A program made the translations under genes and the position numbers. Below are positions 7,482-14,607 of a stretch of DNA of 22,920 nucleotides, piece after piece; the first letter of the stretch is position 1; each line of letters opens with the position of its first letter. The DNA is from Endoryza sp044226045 (GTDB lineage: Bacteria; Bacteroidota; Bacteroidia; Chitinophagales; Chitinophagaceae), in assembly GCA_044226045.1 (NCBI GenBank), contig JBGAHR010000065.1, positions 1 through 22,920 on the forward strand, given 5' to 3'. The notes beneath the pieces are model-generated. The model searched no databases, was not told where the DNA came from, and saw only the letters and a list, made by a program, of their open reading frames with translations.

Positions 7482-7505
7482 AAAAAAGGAGGCCCGCAGG
7501 CCTCC
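7481..7505 (-). terminator. Rho-independent terminator of the SPFH gene
   Basis: On the minus strand GGAGGCC (7499-7505) pairs with GGCCTCC (7488-7494) around a 4-nt loop and is followed by six T. It lies 25 bases after the SPFH stop codon. Confidence 0.9.
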
Positions 7506-7529
7506 TGTGTCATTCGACTTGTTAGTGTT

Positions 7530-9455
7530 TTAACTTTCTGAAGGTTTGTTTCCTTCGGTGTTGATTTTATTATTGAGCTGCTGCAACAATTGCATTCCTA
7601 ATAATCCGCCAATGGCGCCATTTGCCGAATCTCCCTGTCCACCAATCAGCACATCTGGCATAATCTTTACTTTTTGTGTGGCGATGGCTTCCATCACCTT
7701 CCACTGAGTAAAATTATCTCCTCCCATAGCTTCTACAGAAAGTCTGTAAGATTCTGCGTTGGATTTACCAATGGCCAGGATCTTTTCGGCTTCAGCATTA
7801 CCGGTCAGCGTAATTTTTTCCGCTTCCGCTTTCGCGAGCCACTCTGTTCTTTCCGCATCAGCTTTGGCCAGTTGTCTTACTTTCTCTGCTTCACCGGCAG
7901 CGAGTAATTTGAGGCGGTCTGATTCTGCGGTCGCCTGGATACGAACACCGTTGGCATCACCGGTTGCTTTTTTAACGGAGGCATCTGCGATACGTTCTGC
8001 AATCAATACGCCCTGGTCGGCTTTTACGATCTCCTTCTGGATTTCGGCGATCGCTGTTTCCTTCTCCAGCGTCTGCCTGGTTTCCTGTGCCTTCATCTGG
8101 GTTTCGTAAGTTACCTTTTGTTCTTCGGCCAGCTTACGATCTGTCAATGTCTTCATCAGGCTTTCCGGAGGAACGATGTCTCCAATCAATGTATCCACAC
8201 CGAACACGTTGTATTGTTCGAGCACGCGGCCAATATGCATCCTGGCGGCTTCTTGTCTTTCCTTACGGCTTTTCAGGAAGTCGATCACTTCGGCATCCTG
8301 GGCCGAGTTACGGAAGTAGTTGCCGATGGTAGGTTCCAATACCTGTGTCACCAGGTTCGACATATTACCAAAACGGGCGATTACTTTCGGCGCTTCGGTT
8401 GTAGGAATATGAATGATCTGCGATACGTCGAGGCTGAATGTAAAACCATCCCGGCTTCGTACAGTGATGGTAGAAAGGTTCTTGTCCAACTGGTGCGATT
8501 CACTACGGGCACTGGCCCAGTTCAATACCAGGTTGGTAGTGGGAACCAGTTCCACTTTCATGATGTAAGGGTTGATGGGATATTTACCGGGTCCCAGCGG
8601 TTCGGCCCAAACACCTTTCTGTCCTCTTGAAACGATATTACCATGTTTGAATTCCACGCCACTGGTATCCACTCCTTCGGCTCCGACATAAGAAATAACC
8701 ACCCCAACATGACCAATGGGTATTTCCGTCATGCGTACCATTTCAACTTTGGCAAACCAGGGGTTTAAGAAATAAGAACCTGCCAGCATCACCTGTTCCT
8801 GCAAACCTTTGTATCCGTTTTTAATCAGGAATGTGTCAACATCCTGGAACTTGTTGTGGCCTTCAATCAGCCGGCCGGCGATCTGACCTTCATCCAGTGG
8901 TTGACCTTCCAGCGTGGTTACAATACCTACCGCATTCTCCGGTATATTGGTCATATCCACCATTTCCAATTCAAAGAGAAAGGTGTTGATACGATAGGAA
9001 CCGGGAGGAATGATCGCTGTCTGACGCCCTTTCCGTCCACCATTCCGAAGAAAGGCTTCCGCATCCTGAAAGCTGTCACAGTCCACTTTCCGGGCAAGGA
9101 TCAAACCGGTTTGCAGTTCACCGCCATCTTTGGCCATGACAAGACCGATCTTGCCGGTGGGAACCACCAGGAAGGGTTGAAAGGATATTTCATATTGCCA
9201 TATCCATTTCCAGAAATAAACACCCGGCGCCAGTGTTTGTGCCTGAAAGCCGGCCTCTCCGTTGGTGGCGATAATGCGACCTTCGGGCAGTTCCTGCTTG
9301 CCAAACAGTACAAACTTTTTAGTTACCAGGCCAATTCGGTCTTCCGGAACAATGACCAGTCCGAAAAACACTCTTAAAATAAACTTGTAGAACAACAGGC
9401 TGAACAATGGAATACCAATGATCAAAGCCCACTTGATGAGGGTTTCCTTTTCCAT
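7530..9455 (-). CDS. Membrane-anchored SPFH/flotillin-like protein with N-terminal repeats
   Basis: Large scaffold-type protein of 641 aa. An N-terminal membrane helix (about 8-34) is followed by four degenerate repeats (about 36-98, 99-170, 171-244, 245-307). Each runs from an (I/V)G(L/I/V)V strand to a PG.Y..N-like turn and an E(M/L)V strand. The SPFH/prohibitin domain follows (about 310-435), then a long Ala/Glu/Lys-rich coiled coil (about 435-575) with flotillin-like AEAEK repeats, a conserved VMEAIA...VKIMPDVLIGG segment, and a Gly/Gln-rich tail. SPFH proteins oligomerise on membranes and organise microdomains or shield proteases; that role is inferred from family. The repeats resemble those that precede the shoulder (SPFH-like) domain in eukaryotic major vault protein. 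Monocistronic: terminator downstream and a 385-base gap upstream. Start ATG at 9455 places the membrane helix at the N terminus. Confidence 0.9.
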   Translation of the reverse strand: MEKETLIKWALIIGIPLFSLLFYKFILRVFFGLVIVPEDRIGLVTKKFVLFGKQELPEGRIIATNGEAGFQAQTLAPGVYFWKWIWQYEISFQPFLVVPTGKIGLVMAKDGGELQTGLILARKVDCDSFQDAEAFLRNGGRKGRQTAIIPPGSYRINTFLFELEMVDMTNIPENAVGIVTTLEGQPLDEGQIAGRLIEGHNKFQDVDTFLIKNGYKGLQEQVMLAGSYFLNPWFAKVEMVRMTEIPIGHVGVVISYVGAEGVDTSGVEFKHGNIVSRGQKGVWAEPLGPGKYPINPYIMKVELVPTTNLVLNWASARSESHQLDKNLSTITVRSRDGFTFSLDVSQIIHIPTTEAPKVIARFGNMSNLVTQVLEPTIGNYFRNSAQDAEVIDFLKSRKERQEAARMHIGRVLEQYNVFGVDTLIGDIVPPESLMKTLTDRKLAEEQKVTYETQMKAQETRQTLEKETAIAEIQKEIVKADQGVLIAERIADASVKKATGDANGVRIQATAESDRLKLLAAGEAEKVRQLAKADAERTEWLAKAEAEKITLTGNAEAEKILAIGKSNAESYRLSVEAMGGDNFTQWKVMEAIATQKVKIMPDVLIGGQGDSANGAIGGLLGMQLLQQLNNKINTEGNKPSES

Positions 9456-9512
9456 AAATAATAACAGGGATTATTGTGATAAATGATTTGAAAAAATAAT
9501 GAACCATCCACG

Positions 9513-9529
9513 CAGTAGAATTTCTACTG
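9513..9529. promoter_or_regulatory. 17-bp near-perfect palindrome upstream of SPFH gene
   Basis: CAGTAGAA-T-TTCTACTG has 8-bp perfect arms around one central base, 58 bases upstream of the SPFH start codon. Its size and position suit a dimeric repressor or activator site, but no cognate regulator is identifiable. Confidence 0.4.
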
Positions 9530-9725
9530 ATGATGCAAAAAGCAGCACACAGCAAGCGAATGCAAAAAGGTTTTCCTTTCAGCAGCTTTCCGTATTATTC
9601 CTTGATACCGGGTGGAGACGTATTGTAAATAGATACTTTAGGAAGATCTGAAAATGAGAAGCAACATCTATAAGGGTCACTTTCCATGATGGGGTTAAAT
9701 TGAGAGGTAAAAGTATATAAAAAAC

Positions 9726-9760
9726 AATTCCCCGTATGTTTTTTACGGGGAATTATTTTT
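9726..9760. terminator. Rho-independent terminator of the DUF4139 gene
   Basis: An 11-bp stem AATTCCCCGTA (9726-9736) with its complement at 9744-9754 encloses a 7-nt loop. On the minus strand it is followed by GTTTTTTATA; on the plus strand by ATTTTT. It lies about 87 bases after the stop of the minus-strand DUF4139 gene. Confidence 0.85.
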
Positions 9761-9840
9761 AACGGTAACGTGGGTCCCAAATAAGCCTGATAATGAGCCA
9801 GAACGCAGGTTTGACAAACTGCCAGGCTGAAGGAATCGAA

Positions 9841-11631
9841 TTAAAGATTTAATAATTTATCCTTGGGATATTTCACACTGTAACTGATCCGGTATTTCTT
9901 CACTTCTCCGGGATTCAGTTCGAGTTTCCAGCTAACCACTCCCACTTCATTGTTTACGGATCCGCCGGAGCTTTCCAGTAATTCTACTTCAATATCCTTG
10001 TTGTTGGAAACAGGGAACTGATCTTTCAGTATCATCTCCACCTTTTCCTTCTTGTTGTTCTTAACGGTCAGTTCATAGGTAAGCACCTGCTTTTTATTTG
10101 TTCCCAGGAACTTTACACTGCTGAAGTCTTTCAGTTTCTCTCTCTTCACCACTACTCTCTTATCGTGACCGAGTGTAAGATTCAACGTATCAAGCGTTGA
10201 TTGCGGATCAATAAAGGTCTTACCCACATAAGTACCTTCGAACATGATATTCGCCTCACCGGGAAGCAGGTTCAACGATTCCCAGTCGGATACTTCGGCG
10301 AGAAGATAAGATTCCTGGTCCAGCTTGGGTGCTGAATAATATTTATAGAATGAGGGTATCGTCAAATCCTTCAAGGCAACCTGTTGTTCTTTACCATTGG
10401 AAGGCACATCGTAAGGAATATCGATGGCATAGGTAACATTCAGTTCGTTGTCGCTGACCGACACATAATCACCCAGGCTGTCTTTCAAGGTTACGATGAC
10501 AACACCGTTGGCTGCTCTGGCGCCGTAAATGGCGGTTGCGCTGGCATCCTTCAGCACTTTAATCTCCTTTATGTTGCTTTTATTGATTTTACTGAAATCT
10601 TCCGCCGACATCACCTCACCATTTACAACATATAGCGGATCGGTACCATTTTTAATGCTGCCGTATCCTCTTATCCCCACTTCTTTCGATGCATCATCGC
10701 CCACAATCCTACCCTTGGCCATGGAAGGCACGGTATTCATCAGGGTGGACTCCATCCGCACAACAGGGTTCATATAATCAAGAAACCAGGTTTGAAACAC
10801 CGGCGCCACTCCCTGCTGGCTGGGAGTGGAAGTAGCCAGTGTGAGTTTTACATTTTTCCAGTCGATGCCTGTGGTCTGTACAAGCTTTGCTTTGTAGGAA
10901 ACGTTGATAGGTTTGTTGATGTTCTCCACTTTCAGATCGTATGCCGCATTCCAGAAAGCGGCGGGAGTTAAGTAAGAAATATTGAGATTGTATGTTCCCG
11001 CTACAGGAGCCATTACCTGTAATAACAGTTTACCGGCTGTTTTTGCATTTTTCTGATCTTCCTCCGCTATCTGGGAAGCAAGGCGGTTTGCCTGGTCCTG
11101 CAGTTTTGTTTCTTTTTCTCTGAACACTGTCAGTTCTTTCTCCAGTTCGAGGCTCTTTGCCTTATAATATTCCATCATCTTAACCAGTTCAGCCACACTG
11201 ACACCATTTTGCGTTCCCCCAATATTGCGATTGGCTTTCAGCAAATCCAGCATTTCTTTATTCGTGGTGATCAATACCTGTACATTAACCAGGTCGCGTT
11301 TAACTGATTCGAGGGAATCCTGCAAACGGATAACGATGGGAGACTTTATGACCGGCCTGAGGTAGTCGGTTGAAAATTCCATCGACATAATGGTGAATTT
11401 TCCTTCTGTTCCGATCTGGATACTGCTGATATCAACGCGGTTACTGATGCCATCGATCACAATATCATTGTTCCCCTGGACAAAATTTACCCTTGCCGTG
11501 TGAAATAACTCCGCTCCGAGGCGATATACCGTTGCTTCTTTCAACGGAGCATTAAACACAGGTTTATCCGGTGCCGCAGCAACCATACCTGCCAGCAATA
11601 AAAAAAAGGCACTGATGACTGATCTTTTCAT
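9841..11631 (-). CDS. DUF4140/DUF4139 (MuiA-like) exported protein with plug-like insertion
   Basis: Exported protein of 596 aa. A signal peptide (1-20) leads to a DUF4140 N-terminal domain (about 28-130, beginning LKEATVYRLGAELFH) and a helical, probably coiled-coil segment (about 105-198). A DUF4139 domain runs to the C terminus (typical NISYLTPAAFWNAAYDLKV near 216-234, and VVVKREKLKDFS near 493-504). This is the mucoidy-inhibitor MuiA type; its biochemical role is unknown. Inside DUF4139, residues 317-383 read like the N-terminal plug of SusC-type TonB receptors: VGIRGYGSI, DPLYVVNGEVM, then KVLKDASATAIYGARAANG followed by VVIVTLK. The reading frame is continuous through the insertion and the DUF4139 strands resume after it. 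There is no beta-barrel, so this is not a transporter. Start ATG at 11631 opens the signal peptide. Confidence 0.87.
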   Translation of the reverse strand: MKRSVISAFFLLLAGMVAAAPDKPVFNAPLKEATVYRLGAELFHTARVNFVQGNNDIVIDGISNRVDISSIQIGTEGKFTIMSMEFSTDYLRPVIKSPIVIRLQDSLESVKRDLVNVQVLITTNKEMLDLLKANRNIGGTQNGVSVAELVKMMEYYKAKSLELEKELTVFREKETKLQDQANRLASQIAEEDQKNAKTAGKLLLQVMAPVAGTYNLNISYLTPAAFWNAAYDLKVENINKPINVSYKAKLVQTTGIDWKNVKLTLATSTPSQQGVAPVFQTWFLDYMNPVVRMESTLMNTVPSMAKGRIVGDDASKEVGIRGYGSIKNGTDPLYVVNGEVMSAEDFSKINKSNIKEIKVLKDASATAIYGARAANGVVIVTLKDSLGDYVSVSDNELNVTYAIDIPYDVPSNGKEQQVALKDLTIPSFYKYYSAPKLDQESYLLAEVSDWESLNLLPGEANIMFEGTYVGKTFIDPQSTLDTLNLTLGHDKRVVVKREKLKDFSSVKFLGTNKKQVLTYELTVKNNKKEKVEMILKDQFPVSNNKDIEVELLESSGGSVNNEVGVVSWKLELNPGEVKKYRISYSVKYPKDKLLNL

Positions 11632-11721
11632 AATAAAAATTTAATCAGTCGATAGATGCCTTTTCCCGGATTATTACACAAGCCCGGGGTATTACAACAT
11701 TTCTTTAAGAAATACCTTTAA

Positions 11722-13374
11722 TTACTTGTACAACAGGTTGTAGTATTCATCTGCCATCCGGCCGGAATCAAAGCGGAACCGAACATCTCTCATTCCGTTT
11801 TTGGAGACCTGGCGCCAGGTGTCGTAGTTATCGTAATACAGCGGAAGTACTTCCTTCTCTAGGATATCGTATACTTTCTCGAGATCGTAGTCGTCCTGTT
11901 GCTGTACACTCATTCGAGCGTAGTCTGCTTTCGGCACCACAAATCCATTATTACCATGATTGACAAACTCCGGAATCCAGCCATCGTCGGTAGAGAAGTT
12001 AACAGCGCCGTTCATGGCAGCTGTCATACCACTGGTACCGGACGCTTCTCTCGGCACTCTCGGATTATTCAACCACAGATCAGCGGCCTGCTTAAGGCGC
12101 TTCGACAGTGTGAGTTCGTAGCCGATCAATACGGCCACATTCTTATAGTTTTTACTAAGGTGAACCAGGTTGTTGAATTCATTGATGGCCGGGTAGTCCA
12201 TCGGATACGGTTTACCAGCCCAGATGATCTGTACCGGATATTTTTTGTTATTCAGCAAAGCTTCGAATCTTGCTTTATCACGGGTGATCAGTTCTGCTCT
12301 TTTGTATCCGGCAAAGCGTCTTGCCCAGACGATCGTGAACACATTGGGATCGTACAGTTTCCCTGTCTGATCTGCCACTATTTCAAAGGCTCTTCTTTTC
12401 AGGTATTTCTTACGATCATCCCACCAGGTATCATTCGACTCTTCACTGGCGCGATAGAGTTGTTTGTCGGCCCAATACCGCCAGTTTTGTGCATTGGTTA
12501 TGGAAATGATCGGGCAGATATTGTCGTAGCGCGACCACATGTTACGCGAAACTTCGCCATGTAGTTGCGATACCCCATTGGCCAGGCGGGCAAATCTCAG
12601 GGCCACCAGGGAGTGATTGAACTGATCGTCTTTTAATCCGGTCAGCGTTCGTACTTCATCGATGCTCAATCCGCAGAAATAACTCATCTTCTGACAGAGG
12701 TGAATATCGTGTTTTTCATTCCCGGCTTCTTCCGGTGTATGCGTGGTAAATACAAGTCTTTTTCTCACATCTTCCACATTGCCGTATTTTTTATACAGGT
12801 AGAAAACGGATGATACTCCGTGTGCTTCGTTGAGGTGATAGAGATCTGCGTTGAAGCCGATTTCATCGACCAGCTTGGCGCCACCCACCCCCAACAAAAT
12901 AAACTGGGCTACTTTGGTGGCCACATTGGCGTCGTATAAACGGTGGGTAATGGTCTGGGAGATATAGTCATTCTCGGGAAGATCGGTGCTTAACAGGAAA
13001 AGCGGTGCTGTTTTGAAAGTCTCCGGATTCAGGTACCACACTTTTACCCATACCGGGTGATCGTGTATCACAATCTGAAACTTGATGCCTGTATCCTCCA
13101 GGAAACTGTACTGCTTTTCCATCCAGGTAACCTGCAGGGTCTGATCCTGGTTGCGAGCCTGGTCGTAATAACCATACTTCCACAAGATACCGATGCCAAT
13201 CATATTCTGCCTGAGCTCGTAGGCGCTGCGCAGATGTGATCCGGACAGGAATCCCAATCCACCACTATATATCTTCAGCGGCTGGTGGACTGCAAATTCC
13301 ATGGAGAAGTAAGCTACTTTTTTGCCATAGCGTTCGTCGATCGAATAGGGCACTTTGAAATGAGTAAAGCTCAT
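11722..13374 (-). CDS. Alpha-glucan phosphorylase family (GT35, short form), cofactor lysine replaced
   Basis: Protein of 550 aa of the short alpha-glucan phosphorylase type. The full family phosphorolyses glycogen or maltodextrin to glucose-1-phosphate using pyridoxal phosphate. Visible hallmarks: VAYFSMEFAVHQPLKIYSGG near the N terminus, FTTHTPEEAGNE, the phosphate-site-like WARRFAGYKR, IIWAGKP, and EASGTSGMTAAMNGAVNFS. In phosphorylases the last motif contains the PLP-binding lysine directly after GM or NM (EASGTSGMK); here that position is Thr451, encoded by ACA. The protein therefore may not bind PLP covalently, and activity cannot be assumed. The DUF3417 N-terminal domain of longer relatives is absent. 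Start ATG at 13374 is preferred over a TTG four codons upstream. No glycogen synthase or branching enzyme lies nearby. Confidence 0.88.
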   Translation of the reverse strand: MSFTHFKVPYSIDERYGKKVAYFSMEFAVHQPLKIYSGGLGFLSGSHLRSAYELRQNMIGIGILWKYGYYDQARNQDQTLQVTWMEKQYSFLEDTGIKFQIVIHDHPVWVKVWYLNPETFKTAPLFLLSTDLPENDYISQTITHRLYDANVATKVAQFILLGVGGAKLVDEIGFNADLYHLNEAHGVSSVFYLYKKYGNVEDVRKRLVFTTHTPEEAGNEKHDIHLCQKMSYFCGLSIDEVRTLTGLKDDQFNHSLVALRFARLANGVSQLHGEVSRNMWSRYDNICPIISITNAQNWRYWADKQLYRASEESNDTWWDDRKKYLKRRAFEIVADQTGKLYDPNVFTIVWARRFAGYKRAELITRDKARFEALLNNKKYPVQIIWAGKPYPMDYPAINEFNNLVHLSKNYKNVAVLIGYELTLSKRLKQAADLWLNNPRVPREASGTSGMTAAMNGAVNFSTDDGWIPEFVNHGNNGFVVPKADYARMSVQQQDDYDLEKVYDILEKEVLPLYYDNYDTWRQVSKNGMRDVRFRFDSGRMADEYYNLLYK

Positions 13375-13406
13375 AAGCGAAAACAATTAAAATGTAGCAA
13401 GCAACA

Positions 13407-13445
13407 CCTCAGATTTTTGCGTGTGTAATTTTTACGCAAATGAGG
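13407..13445. promoter_or_regulatory. Bulged hairpin upstream of glucan phosphorylase
   Basis: CCTCA (13407-13411) pairs with TGAGG (13441-13445), and TTTGCGT (13416-13422) with ACGCAAA (13434-13440). This gives a 12-bp stem with a 4-nt bulge and an 11-nt loop. It lies 33 bases upstream of the phosphorylase ATG, in a 169-base gap. It may be a leader-RNA structure or an operator. There is no T-run after it in either direction. Confidence 0.4.
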
Positions 13446-13543
13446 CCGCAATATAACGGTAAAATATCAAAAACGATTGTACTGTGAGGGCAGGTAATGG
13501 CTAAAAAGCTACCCGGATGGGCAAATTGGTTAATGAATTGTTT

Positions 13544-14500
13544 TTATTTCTTTCTTGCGGGCTTGGTCCTGGGTTCGGGTTTCTTTCTGAAACTGCCTTC
13601 AAAAAAACATTTAATGTCCCTGTATTTGCCGCAGCCCCCGGTCTCTTTCATCGTAACCGTATTACCTTCAAAATTGAATTCGAGGGAGCAGGGATTGCCG
13701 GAATCGGTGAATGTTGCGGTATTTCTCTGCCCTACCAGGGCGTTTCCCTTCAATTCGCCTTTGCAGGTTCCGTTGTCCTTTTCGAAGTGAACAAAAAACA
13801 ACAGTTCCCCGTTTCTTTTCCCGTCGCGAAAACTGATGAAGTTCTTGGAATCCTTTACATAATCTCCTGCAAACTTCTGCTTGCGGGGCAGCGTATCGAT
13901 CGGGTTGATCACTTTTTCAATCATTTCTTCATTGGGTTCTGTCATGATCAGCATGAACTGATTGGCGGCACTGTTGAAGATGTACACATTTCGTTTAAAC
14001 CTGACATCATTCCCGCTTTTTTTCTCCCTGAATGTAGTAATCTGAAATTTTGAATCCAGCAATCCGTAAGTAGACGTTCCTGGATCCTGGTCCGTTTGCA
14101 CCAGTGGCATCGCCTGCAGAAATTTCTGGTCTTTGCTGAAACAGGCCAAATAGCCCACCCGCCGGTTTCCATTGACAGCCTTTATAAAGAGATAGGTTTC
14201 TTTATTTTTCTCGGCTGTTTTTCCTAGTGGATAGAGTTTCGGTTTCACTCCCTTTCCGAATTCCTTGGACAACACGGAGTCCGGAATGAACTGGATGAAT
14301 ATCTTGTACCCAATTAATGAGCTGTCCGTTGATTTTTTCAACAGCGTCGTGTCGGCAATTTTAACCGGCATGGGTACATCGGGAAAGAAATCTATAAAAT
14401 CGGCCACTGTTACAATGTCGTCATCCTGCAATACCTTTTTTTTCCCCTTGCAGGAAAACAATATAAATGGCAGTAACAGTATCAGTACCAACTTCTTCAT
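13544..14500 (-). CDS. Hypothetical lipoprotein
   Basis: Protein of 318 aa that I do not recognise. It begins with a clear lipoprotein signal: MKKLVLILLLPFILFSC, with Cys17 as the predicted lipidated residue followed by KGKKK. The body is soluble and rich in predicted strands. The C-terminal third (about residues 232-310) has regularly spaced aromatic, Gly and Cys residues (CKGELKG, CSLEFNFEG, ETGGCGKYRDIKCFFEG). This suggests a small beta-sandwich or barrel, possibly stabilised by disulfides (Cys at about 249, 271, 289 and 296). The tail is Lys/Arg/Pro-rich. It lies upstream of the phosphorylase on the same strand but 169 bases away, and is divergent from the DtxR-type operon, sharing its intergenic region. 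Export to the periplasm or outer membrane is inferred from the signal only. Confidence 0.8.
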   Translation of the reverse strand: MKKLVLILLLPFILFSCKGKKKVLQDDDIVTVADFIDFFPDVPMPVKIADTTLLKKSTDSSLIGYKIFIQFIPDSVLSKEFGKGVKPKLYPLGKTAEKNKETYLFIKAVNGNRRVGYLACFSKDQKFLQAMPLVQTDQDPGTSTYGLLDSKFQITTFREKKSGNDVRFKRNVYIFNSAANQFMLIMTEPNEEMIEKVINPIDTLPRKQKFAGDYVKDSKNFISFRDGKRNGELLFFVHFEKDNGTCKGELKGNALVGQRNTATFTDSGNPCSLEFNFEGNTVTMKETGGCGKYRDIKCFFEGSFRKKPEPRTKPARKK

Positions 14501-14554
14501 ACAGGTGTGTTAGCGCTTAAAAATAATCATTCACCCCCATACCCGGAAAAGTTT

Positions 14555-14586
14555 GTTGGAATTGAAAAAAAATATTTTTAGATTTG
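14555..14586 (+). promoter_or_regulatory. Candidate promoter of the metal operon
   Basis: TAGATTTG at 14579-14586 matches the Bacteroidota -7 box TAnnTTTG exactly. GTTG at 14555-14558 (three of four to TTTG) lies 20 bases upstream; an exact TTTG at 14552-14555 gives a 23-base spacer. The ATG at 14608 is 21 bases downstream of the -7 box. Confidence 0.65.
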
Positions 14587-14592
14587 TCTAAA
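14577..14592. promoter_or_regulatory. Putative DtxR/MntR-type operator over the -7 box
   Basis: TTTAGA-TTTG-TCTAAA is a perfect 6-bp inverted repeat with a 4-base spacer. Its form resembles the TTAGG-n-CCTAA class of sites bound by DtxR-family repressors. It covers the predicted -7 box completely and lies 15 bases before the regulator start codon, which suggests metal-dependent autorepression of regulator and transporter together. Confidence 0.65.
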
Positions 14593-14607
14593 TTTAATTT
14601 TAGGCTC

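Larger units (their letters stand above)
9456..9840. other. 385-base intergenic region, no supported gene
   Basis: This holds the promoter region of the SPFH gene, a 17-bp near-palindrome (9513-9529) and a hairpin terminator (9726-9754). A minus-strand 30-codon frame from an ATG at 9687 to 9595 (MESDPYRCC...) is open, but it has no recognisable relatives or start signal, so I do not call it a gene. Confidence 0.6.

Noticed and set aside
9595..9687. 30-codon minus-strand frame (MESDPYRCC...) in the 385-base gap
   Set aside because: Open and ATG-initiated, but too short, without a start signal or recognisable homology; kept only as a note in the intergenic entry.
10483..10683. Considered whether the plug-like segment marks a truncated TonB receptor or a frameshifted gene fusion
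   Set aside because: The reading frame is continuous, there is no beta-barrel sequence, and DUF4139 motifs continue on both sides, so it is an insertion in one protein.
11899..12564. Plus-strand open frame (221 codons) inside the phosphorylase gene
   Set aside because: Antisense shadow; the phosphorylase frame is fully supported by conserved motifs.
13544..13790. Plus-strand frames over the 3' end of the lipoprotein gene
   Set aside because: Antisense to a frame with a clear lipoprotein signal peptide; no independent support.
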